Shown here in pieces: positions 24,805 to 33,665 of a DNA stretch of 64,000 bases. The stretch is from Actinoplanes campanulatus. GTDB taxonomy: Bacteria > Actinomycetota > Actinomycetes > Mycobacteriales > Micromonosporaceae. A model generated the notes under the pieces. That model searched no databases. It was given only the letters and a program-made list of their open reading frames with translations, and was not told where the DNA came from. Both the position numbers and the translations under genes were made by a program. The DNA lies in assembly GCF_014647795.1 (NCBI RefSeq), contig NZ_BMPW01000019.1, positions 62,001 through 126,000 on the forward strand, written 5' to 3'. The stretch's first letter is position 1. The number at the start of each line of letters is the position of its first letter.

Positions 24805-25728
24805 TCATCGGCGTGGGCGATCGCGCCCGGCTCGCCAGCCGGAGTCGATGGTGCGCTGTGCTTCGGCGAGGCTCAGGCCGGTCTGCACGGCCGCCGCGGT
24901 GAGTTCGCGGTGCACGGAGGCTTCGTCGACGTGGCCGCGGGCCGACAGTTGTCCCAAGCGGAACGCGGCCAGGTGCAGGGTGTTGTTGCGTTCTCCGCCG
25001 GTGATGCGGGTGCCGCCGGAGTACACCGGTGCCGGTGCCTGGCGGATGCGCTGTAGTTCACCGTCGAGCGCTGCTCGCGCGTACCGCCCGAACTGCGTGA
25101 TCGTCTCGGCGGTGGGCGTGACGGGGGCGGCTGGCGCGGCGACGAGGGCACGCAGAGGTGGCGGGCAGTCGGGGAGGGCGTGTCCGTTCCAGGTTTGCTG
25201 GAACCGGTAGGTGGCGCCGCTGACGTGCACTGATGGTGGGGCGACGACCAGGCCGCCGGCGCCGCGCCAGTCGACGCCGGGTAGCAGGCCAACCCGGTTC
25301 GGCAGGCCGGTGGAGGCGTACCACAGGTGCCAGCCGTTGCCGGTGCGGACCATCGGTGCGGCCGGTTTGACCACGTCGAGGGTGTCGAGGACGGCGGCGA
25401 GTCCGGCGCCGGTGTCCATGTCGCAGACGTCGAGGGCGGTTCCAGTGGCGAGGCCGACGTTGGCGTCGGGCCATTGGTGCCACCAAGAGCCGATCAGGCC
25501 TGGATCTCGGGAGGCGTCGTGTAGGCCGTGCCGTAGTCGTGGATGCTTGCCCGCGGACTCGCAGCTGTCGGCGTTGCGGCAGGTGCAGGTGCCGTCGGCT
25601 GTCGGGGTGTGCAGGGGCAGCACCGGGATGCCTGCGCGGGCGTACCACAGAGCTGCTTTACGCAGGTTCGGATCGGCTGGTCGGGCTGTGCGCTTGGAAT
25701 GGGGGCGGGAGTTGGTCGTGGTAGCCAT
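24805..25728 (-). CDS. bifunctional DNA primase/polymerase (Prim-Pol), 307 aa
   Basis: The archaeo-eukaryotic-primase-type Prim-Pol domain is recognisable throughout. ALWYARAGIPVLPLHTP (about 26-42) is the first helix and strand. A Cys-rich insert (CTCRNADSCESAGKHPR) is followed by WPDANVGLATGTALDVCDMD (about 86-105), which holds the catalytic acidic residues (Asp103 and Asp105). VRTGNGWHLWYAS supplies the conserved histidine (His134), and GVDWRGAGGLVVAPPSVHVS the GxGG-V-PPS motif. Such enzymes synthesise primers and extend DNA, and occur in actinobacterial integrative and plasmid elements as replication proteins. No fused helicase is present. Start ATG at 25728. Confidence 0.85.
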   Translation of the reverse strand: MATTTNSRPHSKRTARPADPNLRKAALWYARAGIPVLPLHTPTADGTCTCRNADSCESAGKHPRLRHGLHDASRDPGLIGSWWHQWPDANVGLATGTALDVCDMDTGAGLAAVLDTLDVVKPAAPMVRTGNGWHLWYASTGLPNRVGLLPGVDWRGAGGLVVAPPSVHVSGATYRFQQTWNGHALPDCPPPLRALVAAPAAPVTPTAETITQFGRYARAALDGELQRIRQAPAPVYSGGTRITGGERNNTLHLAAFRLGQLSARGHVDEASVHRELTAAAVQTGLSLAEAQRTIDSGWRAGRDRPRR

Positions 25729-26046
25729 CGGCGGTCACCGGCGCCGGCGATGTGACGAGACACCGGCAGTGCAGCAGGCATCCGGGCGTGGCCGGTGGCT
25801 GTTCGGGCGCGCGGGCTGCCGCGAGATGGCCGTGGTGGCAGCAGAGTTTGGGGGTGGCCAGAAGACGAGCATGATCGTGGTCCTTGTGCGGAAAGGGATT
25901 CGCACCCGGGCGGGAGCGGATCGCCATGGTGAGTACGACGGGCGCCGGATCTCGACTGCGGCGTGTGGGTCGCCCGGTCCGTGGGGTTGCCGCGGTGCAG
26001 CGGTGGAGGTTCGAGGGCTGCCGTGGCGTTGGCTGATGAGGTGTTG
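25729..26046. other. interval upstream of Prim-Pol, possible small Cys/His-rich ORF
   Basis: No clear gene. One minus-strand frame carries a segment KLCCHHGHLAAARAPEQP followed by CLLHCRC, which looks like a short metal-binding peptide and runs into the Prim-Pol start region. It has no ribosome site. The interval otherwise shows nothing recognisable. Confidence 0.35.
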
Positions 26047-26523
26047 TCACAGGCCGAGAAGTTGCTCGACGGTGAGCCCAGCTGTGGTGTCGGTCAGCGG
26101 CACCCGGTCGGTGTCGTGGCCGAAGAGGCGTCGAACGAGATCACGGGCCGGCCGCCAGTCGCGATGCCAGGAGCCGTCTCCGCCGATGACGAACGTGTCA
26201 GGTGCCAGCAGATGGCAGCGCAGCAGCGTCGCGGTGACGGCCAGGTCGTACGGCAGCCGGTGGGTGTTGCAGTAGAACCAGTGCCGTCGCTGGGGGCCCG
26301 GCGCCGGGAGCAGGAAACTGTCGCAGCCGGCGTCGTCGACGCCGTTGAACGCGATGCCGGACATCGCATCGATCACCGGCGGGCCGTCGCGGCCGGGGCC
26401 GGCCAGCGCGACGGTGCGCGACACCTCCTGCACGATCCGGGTCGTGTCGTGGATCAGGGACGGCCAGACCGCGGCCCAGGCGGGATTGTTCGGCTGGTAG
26501 CGCCAGTGGTGGGTGTGGCCCAC
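26047..26523 (-). CDS. conserved actinobacterial mobile-element hypothetical protein (158 aa)
   Basis: The protein has an ordered alternation of conserved-looking blocks: HHWRYQPNNPAWAAVWPSLI, PVIDAMSGIAFNGVDDAGCD, RRHWFYCNTHRLPYDLAVTA and DGSWHRDWRPARDLVRRLFG. This set (W-AA-W, IAFNG, F-C-T-R-PYD-AV, DG-W--W-PAR-L--LFG) matches a pattern I recall from hypothetical proteins of streptomycete phages and plasmids. No known biochemical activity. A terminator hairpin lies upstream, so it starts a new transcript, perhaps with Prim-Pol downstream. Confidence 0.7.
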   Translation of the reverse strand: MGHTHHWRYQPNNPAWAAVWPSLIHDTTRIVQEVSRTVALAGPGRDGPPVIDAMSGIAFNGVDDAGCDSFLLPAPGPQRRHWFYCNTHRLPYDLAVTATLLRCHLLAPDTFVIGGDGSWHRDWRPARDLVRRLFGHDTDRVPLTDTTAGLTVEQLLGL

Positions 26524-26567
26524 GGTGAATCAACTCCAGGAAGAGTGCGATCAGGGCGGGGGCGGGG

Positions 26568-26604
26568 CGTGATCGCCCGTGGCAGGGAGGAACGGGCGAT
26601 CACG
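26568..26604. terminator. terminator-like hairpin after the 284-aa gene
   Basis: A 13-bp perfect stem (CGTGATCGCCCGT) with an 11-base loop lies about 54 bp downstream of the stop at 26658 and about 45 bp before the next start. Confidence 0.65.
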
Positions 26605-26657
26605 CCCCTGGTGGCCCGGCCCCTGGGGAAAGAAGGACCGGGCAGGCGGGAGCAAAG

Positions 26658-27512
26658 TCAGTGCGGCGCGGTCGGGCGCGGGGGTTCGGCGTCGATGGCG
26701 CGCAGAGCATTCACCGCGCTGTGCAGGTCGGTCTGCACCCGGCCGAGGGCGTAGCCGGTCTGCACGAGACGGCTGGTCAGGCCGTTGTGACGGTCGGCCG
26801 GGCTCGTGCCGTCGAGGCTGGTGACGAACCGGCCGTGCAAGCGCTGATCGATCGTCGCAACCCACGAGGTGACGACGGTCCGGGTGCGGCCGGTGAACAG
26901 GGAGAGGTTCTGGACGAGGCAGATCGCGTGGCGGGCGGCCGGGGCCGGCGCCACGGCGGCGATCGCCTCACGCAGGGCGGTATCGAACGCCGTCAGCGGC
27001 AGGTCGTGCGGCTCATCGGGGGCCGCGGTGATGCTGCGGGGACGCACGCAGAGCAGATCGTCGAAATCTTCCAGTAGCAGCGACAGGCGCAGGCGGTCGC
27101 CGCGATGCTGGTGGCGGCGGCAGCCGCAGGGGCCGGCGAGGACGTGGGGTCCGTGCCGTGAGGGGATGCTGCCGTGGTAGTGCACGGGTTCCATGTCGGT
27201 GACCAGAAGCCGCGCCTCGTCTGCCAGCGCCGAGAGTTGGTCGGTGAGCCCGGAGGTACGTTCGGCGGCCAGGTCGCACGCGTGACGGACGTCGCGCCAG
27301 TGCTCGCCGGTTCGGCGCTGGCCAAGGTCGGCCTTCAGCGGGCAGATGGTCTCGGCGACGTCGGCGATCGCCGACGCGAGCGATGCCGTGGCGGCTGCTG
27401 CCGCGGCGATTCCTGTGCTGCGCCCGGCCGCGGTGGCGGTCAGTTCAGGGTTGCGGTCGGCCCGCAGACCGGTGAGAAGGTCGATGACGGTGGCGGTGTT
27501 CAGCCCGCGCAC
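26658..27512 (-). CDS. hypothetical helical protein with Cys/His cluster (284 aa)
   Basis: GTG start at 27512 (MRGLNTATVIDLLTGLRADR) with GAGGA five bases upstream. The first 120 residues are helical and Ala-rich (AAAAAATASLASAIADVAET; LTDQLSALADEARLLVTDM). A central HVLAGPCGCRRHQHRGDRLR segment could bind zinc. The rest is globular with RHAICLVQNLSLFTGRTRTV. No catalytic motif recognised. It precedes the terminator at 26568-26604. Confidence 0.65.
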   Translation of the reverse strand: MRGLNTATVIDLLTGLRADRNPELTATAAGRSTGIAAAAAATASLASAIADVAETICPLKADLGQRRTGEHWRDVRHACDLAAERTSGLTDQLSALADEARLLVTDMEPVHYHGSIPSRHGPHVLAGPCGCRRHQHRGDRLRLSLLLEDFDDLLCVRPRSITAAPDEPHDLPLTAFDTALREAIAAVAPAPAARHAICLVQNLSLFTGRTRTVVTSWVATIDQRLHGRFVTSLDGTSPADRHNGLTSRLVQTGYALGRVQTDLHSAVNALRAIDAEPPRPTAPH

Positions 27513-27631
27513 AAGATTCCTCCAGCAGATCCGAGTCCAATTGTTGAGGGGGACCCGACGGTGTACGCCGCGGTGAGGCGCGCACCGTGACCACGTGAAG
27601 GCCGTTGTCGGGTGCGCACCCTTCGCCGCGT

Positions 27632-28255
27632 TCAGCGGGGTGAGATGTCGAACGTGCCGGCGTCCGGGACGCTGGTGGTGACTCCCGGGAACCGGCCGAG
27701 CACGGTCGCGGTCTCGGCGAGCAGCGGCACGGCTGCGGTGCGAGCGTGCCGCTCGTTGGTGGCGTAAAGGTCGATCCTCAGCTGCACGTCTGCCGTGACC
27801 GAGGCCGACCGTCGCCTGGCGGTGACGGTGAGGTCTTCTGGATGGGTGTGGTAGACGTGGACGCCCTTGAGCTGGCGAAGCTGATCCTCGGCCTGCCGGA
27901 GGATGACGAGCGCTGCCTCACGTGCGGCAAGGTCACCGCGGGCGGCGACCTCAAGATTGACGGTGAGGGTGGTATCGACGAGGAACGGCCAGCCACGATG
28001 GGTGAGTTCGACGGTCAGCTGCTCGTTGAGGGCGTCGATCACCTCCTCGAATTCGTGGCACCAGCGGCGGCTGTCGGCTTCGGCGCGTAGCCGGTCGCCG
28101 ATGCGTGCGATGTCCGCCTCGTGCAGCCGCAGACGCTCGTCGGCCAGCCGCCGGTGCTGCTCGGACTCTGCGCTGACCGCTGCCAGCCGCGCACGCAGCC
28201 GTGCGACGTCGTTGCTAGGGGAGGCGGTGGTATGCCGCCGGAGAAGCTGAAGCAT
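27632..28255 (-). CDS. coiled-coil hypothetical protein (207 aa)
   Basis: I start at the ATG at 28255 (MLQLLRRHTTASPSNDVARL), as upstream sequence in the frame is arginine-rich and not protein-like. Residues 15-90 form a long charged helix (ARLRARLAAVSAESEQHRRL and RLRLHEADIARIGDRLRAEA) predicted to be a coiled coil. The C-terminal half is beta-rich (GVHVYHTHPEDLTVTARRRS; SVTADVQLRIDLYATNERHA). Position just downstream of the ParB-like gene suggests a partition or nucleoprotein role, but no homology supports it. Confidence 0.6.
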   Translation of the reverse strand: MLQLLRRHTTASPSNDVARLRARLAAVSAESEQHRRLADERLRLHEADIARIGDRLRAEADSRRWCHEFEEVIDALNEQLTVELTHRGWPFLVDTTLTVNLEVAARGDLAAREAALVILRQAEDQLRQLKGVHVYHTHPEDLTVTARRRSASVTADVQLRIDLYATNERHARTAAVPLLAETATVLGRFPGVTTSVPDAGTFDISPR

Positions 28256-28491
28256 GGAGTGCTCGCATTCGTTGATGCAGGGATGGGAAAGTGCGGATTC
28301 GACCGCCGGCCCGGTCGATCCGCTGACGAGGGAACCTGCGCGCTGACGACGGTGCTGAACTGGTCGATGCGCCGCTCTCACCGAGACGGCGATCATGGCG
28401 GTGGGCCGCCGCCGACGCGCCTTGAAGCGACGACACGGTGGGGGCTCTGCCCGGACAACACAGTGCCCCCACCGTGGGTCAGCGACAGCGG

Positions 28492-30300
28492 TCACGCAGC
28501 AGTCGCGTACTCCGCGTCGTCGTCCTGCTCCGTGTCGAGCACCGTGAACCGCGCAGCGACAGGATCGGGTGCCTGTACACCGTCGAGGCCGTCGTCGGAG
28601 ACAGCCGACGACGCCTCACCCTCGATCTCCCCGGCGCCGCCGATGTCGTCGGCGTCGGCGTCGGCGTCCGGTTCGTCCGCGGTGGTGACGTCCGCGTCGT
28701 TCTCGTCGTCGTCCTCGTCGTCCTCATCGGCTGCGGTGGCCGGCAGCAGCGCCTGGTAGAGCTCCTTCTCCGCCTCGGACATGGGGTAGCCGTCTGCGGT
28801 GAGCCGGTCGAACCAGGCGACCGCCGGTTCCTTGCTGATCCAGCTCAGGTTGCGCCGCAGCGCGTCCTCGAGGTTGTTCTCCTGAGCGCACGCGTATTTC
28901 GCGATCAGGCTGCGGCGCAGCCGGTCCTCGCCCGCCGTGGCGATCTCGGCGCTGGTGAGACCACCGAGGGCCCGGTACAGGTCCTCGAGACCGCCGCCGC
29001 GGTACATGGATTGGCCGTTGTTGGCCGCGCGAAGCGCCGCGGTGGCCAGCTTGCGGCAGTTCTTGGCGGTGCCGTAAGTGCGCTGTACGAACTCGTGGCG
29101 CACCGTGACGGCCGCGCGGAGCCCGTCGAGCATTTCCTCGCGGCGGCGGTCTCTTTCCTGCTGCTCGGCGATCTCCTCCGGGCTCATGCCCTCGTTCTCG
29201 TCGGTTTTCAGGCGCTGGTAGCCGAACTTGGCCGGGTCTTCGCAGTAGATGACGGTGCTGGCCTGACCGCCGTTCTTCTCGACGAACGCGTGGAAACCGG
29301 GCTGGGTCTTGACCTTCTCGATGTCCAGGGGCTGGCCGTCGGTGTCGGCAAGCTGGTCGGCGGGCACCGCCGGGCTGTCGTAGCCGAACCCGCGCGGCTT
29401 GGGCGTGACGTCGACGCTGTCGAGGAGAAGCTGAGCTTTCGCCAGGTCCCGGTTGCGGCGGTACGTGCGCTTGTCACGCAGCGCGCTGAGGGTGTGCTTG
29501 AACTCGTACTCGCCCTTGCCGATCTTGTCGAGCAGTCGCTGCTGGTCCTCCGGGGAGTCCGCGAACTCCTCCAGTGCCTGCGCCATGTCGAGCGTCAGCG
29601 CGCCCGAATTGAGGGCACGCTGCGCACGGGCCGGCAGCGACAGGGCTTTGACCGCCGTCTGGACCTTCTCCACTGTGATGTTGCGGGCCTGGGCGATGGC
29701 GTCGACGTCCCAGTTGAGTTCCAGCAGCATCTGGTAGGCGCCGGCCTCCTCGATGGCTTCGAGGTCCTTACGGTGGGCGTTGGCTTCCAGGATGGCCAGG
29801 ATCTCGAACGCGGCGCCGGCGTCCTCGACGATGATGGCGGGCACCAGAGGCTGCTCGGCTTCGATGGCCGCGTAGTGGCGGCGCTTGCCGCCGAGAACCT
29901 CGAAGACCTCCGTGACCGGCTCGTCGCCCTCGTCACCGTCGGCAGCGGCTGTCGGCTCGGCGGACAGCTCGTTGACCGGTGCCGGCCGGCCGACGACCAC
30001 CAGCGGATCACGAACACCGAACATGCTGATCGATGCGACCAGTTCGGTGAGGTCACCGAGTTCCTGGCGGGGGTGCAGCGGGCTGTCACGCAGGTGCCGC
30101 GGGTTCAGATAGCCGGCCCGAAACGGCGGCACCGGGATGTCCTCACCGGTGTTGAGCTGGATCGGGTCGACGACGATCTCCCCGACGACAACGGGCGACG
30201 CCGGTTCGAGGCCGGTCTCTACCGATACCTCGTGGACGCCGGTGTCAGGTCGCTCAGCGACCTCGCCGGAGTTCTCCGTGCTGATAGCGACAGTAGTCAC
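28492..30300 (-). CDS. ParB/RepB-family partition or regulatory protein (602 aa, acidic tail)
   Basis: Residues about 30-190 carry the ParB N-terminal nuclease/CTPase-like domain: PRQELGDLTELVASISMFGV, DPLVVVGRPAP, FEVLGGKRRHYAAIEA and VPAIIVEDAGAAFEILAILE. AHRKDLEAIEEAGAYQMLLE is the Spo0J-type linker helix, and VDAIAQARNITVEKVQTAVK the helix-turn-helix. A long unique C-terminal part follows, ending in Asp/Glu repeats (about 520-600). At 602 aa it is far longer than chromosomal ParB (about 300) and closer to the KorB-like or extended ParB proteins of mobile elements. No ParA is in the window. The GTG at 30300 has GGAGGA upstream. A variant leader hairpin starts 117 nt before it. Confidence 0.8.
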   Translation of the reverse strand: MTTVAISTENSGEVAERPDTGVHEVSVETGLEPASPVVVGEIVVDPIQLNTGEDIPVPPFRAGYLNPRHLRDSPLHPRQELGDLTELVASISMFGVRDPLVVVGRPAPVNELSAEPTAAADGDEGDEPVTEVFEVLGGKRRHYAAIEAEQPLVPAIIVEDAGAAFEILAILEANAHRKDLEAIEEAGAYQMLLELNWDVDAIAQARNITVEKVQTAVKALSLPARAQRALNSGALTLDMAQALEEFADSPEDQQRLLDKIGKGEYEFKHTLSALRDKRTYRRNRDLAKAQLLLDSVDVTPKPRGFGYDSPAVPADQLADTDGQPLDIEKVKTQPGFHAFVEKNGGQASTVIYCEDPAKFGYQRLKTDENEGMSPEEIAEQQERDRRREEMLDGLRAAVTVRHEFVQRTYGTAKNCRKLATAALRAANNGQSMYRGGGLEDLYRALGGLTSAEIATAGEDRLRRSLIAKYACAQENNLEDALRRNLSWISKEPAVAWFDRLTADGYPMSEAEKELYQALLPATAADEDDEDDDENDADVTTADEPDADADADDIGGAGEIEGEASSAVSDDGLDGVQAPDPVAARFTVLDTEQDDDAEYATAA

Positions 30301-30416
30301 GATGGATCCGTCCTCCCATGGAGAGAAAGAAAAGGGCCAGATGCGTCCGCCGAGGGCTGGGTGGCCCTGAGCGGTGCTGGCACGATCCGTTCGGGCCGGC
30401 CGATCGGCGCAGACCT

Positions 30417-30476
30417 GCAAGACCCACCGGGCAGCAACAGCGCAGCCAGGTGGGTGCGGTGATCGGTGGGTCTTGC
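30417..30476 (-). promoter_or_regulatory. variant leader hairpin (copy G) before the ParB-like gene
   Basis: A perfect 13-bp inverted repeat (GCAAGACCCACCG and CGGTGGGTCTTGC) with a 34-nt loop that, on the minus strand, contains GCTGCGCT as in copies B-E. It starts 117 nt before the GTG at 30300. The stem sequence differs and the C-C opposition is absent. It could instead be a ParB operator or a parS-like site. Confidence 0.45.
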
Positions 30477-30731
30477 GGGGCCAGACGCGGTCGGCCAGGA
30501 TCAAGGGCCAGCGCTAGCCTGGGGCCGCCGCCCACGGCGGCGAACCTGAAAGGCCGGCGAAAGATGTTGAAAGACGCTCGCGCCGAAGAATTGCTTTATC
30601 GGCAAACGCGAATGCAGGGCGCTTGAAAGCTGCGTCATGCCGCTGTTCGGCGCCAGGTTGCGTAATCGACTGGCAGCTGAATGACGTGTTCGGCGCTGAG
30701 ACGTTGATTGGGAAATACCGTTGGTTGATCG

Positions 30732-31748
30732 TCAGTGGCTGGGCCGACTGGCACGGCGGTATCGGTGTCTCGCTGCGTGGTCTTGCAGCGCGGTGATCGC
30801 CGATGGTGTGCCGGGCGGTGTGTGCCGGTGTTCGGCCATCAGCCGGGCGGCGAGCAGCGGAGCCAGTTCGGTGATCAGCCATCGCACCTGCCAGCCGTCA
30901 TGAACCGGCCCGACACCGGTGTCATCGACGACCTGGTGCAGTAGTTCGGTGACCCGATACGGACAGGTGCGGTCCCACACCTTCCGGCAGGCGGGCGGTA
31001 GCCGTGAGTACACGTCGAAGGCGGCTTCCAGGGCCCAGGACTCGACGATGTCGTCCTCGTGGACTGCCCGGTGATCGTCGGTGTCGAGGATCGTTTCCCG
31101 GTCGGCCAGTGAGCACAGGGCGTCGATGGCAGCAGCGGGCAGGTCGGCGACGAATGCGCCGAGCTCGGTCAGGTCGTCGGCGACGGTGTCGGTCCACGCG
31201 GCCGGGAACCGGCGGTGAAGGCTGCGGAAGTTGCTGCGCCGGACCGTATGAGCCAGTCCGATGTCCGCATCACCGCAGGCGAGCTGGCCGCAGTTGACGT
31301 AGACGGCCTGCCCGGGATGGCGACGCCAGTCGGTGACCGCCAACGGCGGCACATATCCGGACCTGCGATGGCGGGGGTCGGTGAACCCGATGCGACAGCC
31401 CGTGGCACGTAGCCGGTCGAGAACGGGCGCCGCGGTGTCCTCGAACAGGCGAACAATCTGCTGCTCGTCCTGCGGCAACCGGAGCACGGGCTGTCCGGCT
31501 GCCGCCTGGCTCGCGGTGACCGGCGATGTTCCGGCCGCCACGATGATCGTCCGGTCCGGGGATGCCGTCTGCTCGCCGAGAGCGGTGATCTGGTCGGCGC
31601 CGACGATGATCAGCGTCGCCGTTTTCCGCCGCGCCGCTGTAGGTTCGTGCGGCTGGTGCACGCTCAGGGGAAGGCCTGCGCGGATCGCCAGCTCACGGAC
31701 AGCCGTGGTGATGTCGGGGTCGGTAGTAGTCAGTACGGCGCCGTTCAC
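30732..31748 (-). CDS. SSD/CpaE-like pseudo-receiver protein with unique C-terminus (338 aa)
   Basis: The GTG at 31748 has GGGGAG six bases upstream and overlaps the stop of the DUF4192 frame (GTGA). Residues 1-105 (GAVLTTTDPDITTAVRELAI, ATLIIVGADQITAL, DRTIIVAAGTSPVTASQAAA, QPVLRLPQDEQQIVRLFEDT) resemble the pseudo-receiver N-terminus of actinobacterial septum-site-determining/CpaE-like proteins, in which T-DP, VLVGAD and V-LP blocks recur. Residues 110-338 have no family I recognise and contain no P-loop, so the ATPase half of CpaE is missing. It may sense or regulate; function is unknown. Translational coupling to the disrupted DUF4192 gene suggests expression depends on that frame being read. 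Confidence 0.55.
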   Translation of the reverse strand: MNGAVLTTTDPDITTAVRELAIRAGLPLSVHQPHEPTAARRKTATLIIVGADQITALGEQTASPDRTIIVAAGTSPVTASQAAAGQPVLRLPQDEQQIVRLFEDTAAPVLDRLRATGCRIGFTDPRHRRSGYVPPLAVTDWRRHPGQAVYVNCGQLACGDADIGLAHTVRRSNFRSLHRRFPAAWTDTVADDLTELGAFVADLPAAAIDALCSLADRETILDTDDHRAVHEDDIVESWALEAAFDVYSRLPPACRKVWDRTCPYRVTELLHQVVDDTGVGPVHDGWQVRWLITELAPLLAARLMAEHRHTPPGTPSAITALQDHAARHRYRRASRPSH

Positions 31749-32715
31749 GAGTGGCTCCCCGATGACGGTGCGTCCAGATGCGGGGTGAGGGGCCAGCGCA
31801 GCCGGTGTGGCGGCAGGTGCGCGTCGACGAGATGCCCGACGATGCGGGTGAATCCGTCGTCGGGGGTGACCGCGCGGGCCCGGTCGAGGGCGGCCTGGGC
31901 CAGTGCGTCCTGGCCACGGCACCAGGCCGACCAGGCGGCCAGCGCAGCCGGCGCACCAGCGTGCTGCTCGGGGGCGCGGCGGGTGACGTCGAGCCACAAC
32001 TCGTGGTGCTGGCGGCGGCCGCGGGTATGGTGCCATGCGGTGACCAGGTTGTCCTGGTCGTGCAGTGCCAGGCACAACCGGGCGACCTGGTCGGCGGTGA
32101 GCCGTTCGCCGGCGGGGGCGGGTGTGATCAGCGACATCAGGTCCGCCGGGCCAGGCGTGCCGGTCGCGTCGAGGCCGTCGAGTGCGGCCTCGGTTGCGGC
32201 CTGGGCAGTGGGGTCGGCGGCGATGAGTGTGTGGAGGTCCTGCCGCGAGGGCAGGGCCACGCGGCCGGTGATGGCCAGCTCGGCAGCCAGGCGGGTGCTG
32301 CGCGGGTCGACAGGCGGGTGCTGCGCGGGTCGACAGGCACACCTTCGGCGGCCGAGCAGGTGCACGCCGGGGTCAGGCAGGTCAGGATGCCGTCGGTGTA
32401 GAGGAATCGGCCGACGACGGGCGCCAGGAGCTGGAGGACTTCGCTGACGGCGGCGATCTTGGTCTGGTGGGTGGCGGGTCCGTAGCCGATCAGCACGATG
32501 CCGGACGCCTTCTCGGGTATCTGCAACGTCAGGTGGTTCAGCAGCATCGTGGTGGGCTCGCTCAGCGGCAGGCTGACGACGCGTGGCAGGGGCCGATCGG
32601 GCTTCTTGATGATGGCGACGAGTGCTTCGGTGGGGTGGTAGCCGAGCAGATACGGCACCATCCCGAGCAGCTGATCAGAGCCGCCTTGTCGTCGAGGGGA
32701 AGCGGATTCCAACAT
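31745..32715 (-). pseudogene. DUF4192-family gene broken by a 23-bp tandem duplication
   Basis: The 5' part (from the ATG at 32715; GAAGGA upstream) reads LLGMVPYLLGYHPTEALVAI and CSAAEGVPVDPRSTRL, the start of a DUF4192 protein. The correct continuation, AAELAITGRVALPSRQDLHT and onwards to the stop at 31745, is in another frame. The cause is visible: 23 bp are present twice in a row at 32290-32335. Removing one copy restores a single 315-aa frame, close to the 313 aa of the intact paralogue at 39679-40620. DUF4192 proteins are actinobacterial, of unknown function. Because the lesion is an exact tandem repeat, it can revert by slippage, so this may be switching rather than decay. Confidence 0.85.
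32290..32335. repeat. 23-bp perfect tandem duplication (frameshifting)
   Basis: Two adjacent identical units, each GGCGGGTGCTGCGCGGGTCG followed by ACA (32290-32312 and 32313-32335). The unit length is not divisible by three, so one extra copy shifts the DUF4192 frame. Confidence 0.9.
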
Positions 32716-33032
32716 GATGGTGGGTTCCTTCGGGCAGGGGAGGACGCCGCCGGGGCAACTCAGCGGCCGGCGGGACCGCAGTGAGGGGAAGCGATCAAGA
32801 AGGTGCCGTCGAATAGGCCAGAGCGCCGGTCGCAGCCGATGCAGCAGTTCTGAAGACGACGGTGAAAGTTGGTGTGCGCCGGCAGCGGGACGCCGGAATC
32901 GTGCTGGTCACGGCAGCCGGTCAGAGATGTTGTCGGCGGTGAGGTGCCGGTGTGCTGGCGGCTTCGTGAGGTGGTGGGGGTTATGCGGCCGGGCCGTCGT
33001 GGCGTATCACCGTTCTGCGAATCTTGGATCCA
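32716..33032. other. gene-free interval
   Basis: Between the 210-aa gene stop and the DUF4192 start. No protein-like frame, repeat or strong hairpin was found. It is likely to hold the DUF4192 promoter. Confidence 0.4.
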
Positions 33033-33665
33033 TCAGCCGTCGTCCTCCTCGGCTGGATCCGTGCCATCGGAGGCTGACTCGCCGAGCAGATAGGCCGCCA
33101 GTAGCCGGGCCTCGCCGAGCCCGTAGACGTCCCACCAGGAGTCCGCCTTGACCCACAGGCCGTGCTGGTCAGAGCCGCAGTACGGACACGTCGGCAGATC
33201 CATGCGTTGCTGAAGAATGACTCCGTAGACCTCGCCGGTGAGCCAGCACCGCCACTGCCGTACGTCGTCGGCCAGGTGCGGCGCACCGGACCGGGCACGG
33301 TACTCGCGGGTGTCGAACAGGGCGACGGTGCTCTGCCCCTCACGCAGCCACGCCACGCTGGTGGTGCCGTGCCACTGCCGCAGATAGCGTTCGAACCGGC
33401 CCGGATCGGCGAGCTGTTCGTAGGCTGTCGCCACCCGGGCGCCGCCCGCTGGCTGAAACACGTCGGCGGCCAGTCGAGCCCGCCCGCTGAGATCGATCAG
33501 CAAGGCGGGAGCGAACGCGTCACCCCAGGGCGTAGCAGGGTCACCGTCGACGACGATCAGCGCACGACGATCCGGCAGCAGCACATCGGTGACGATCTCG
33601 ACCGCGTGTGTCTGCGTCCACGTGGCCGGGCAACCGGCAGACGGCGGTGTGCTCGCCGCAGTCAC
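33033..33665 (-). CDS. hypothetical protein with CPYC motif (210 aa)
   Basis: GTG at 33665 overlapping the upstream stop (GTGA), hence translationally coupled. The protein has DVLLPDRRALIVVDGDPATP and FAPALLIDLSGRARLAADVF near the start. Later come YLRQWHGTTSVAWLREGQST and DLPTCPYCGSDQHGLWVKAD, where CPYC could be half of a zinc ribbon or a redox pair. The acidic end (SASDGTDPAEEDDG) is probably disordered. No named family. It shares an operon with the 160-aa gene. Confidence 0.65.
   Translation of the reverse strand: MTAASTPPSAGCPATWTQTHAVEIVTDVLLPDRRALIVVDGDPATPWGDAFAPALLIDLSGRARLAADVFQPAGGARVATAYEQLADPGRFERYLRQWHGTTSVAWLREGQSTVALFDTREYRARSGAPHLADDVRQWRCWLTGEVYGVILQQRMDLPTCPYCGSDQHGLWVKADSWWDVYGLGEARLLAAYLLGESASDGTDPAEEDDG

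Noticed and set aside
30540-30731. An A+T-richer segment containing AACATCTTTC on the minus strand, at first taken for another leader copy
   Set aside because: There is no complementary CCAAGATC arm and no stem; only part of the motif is present.
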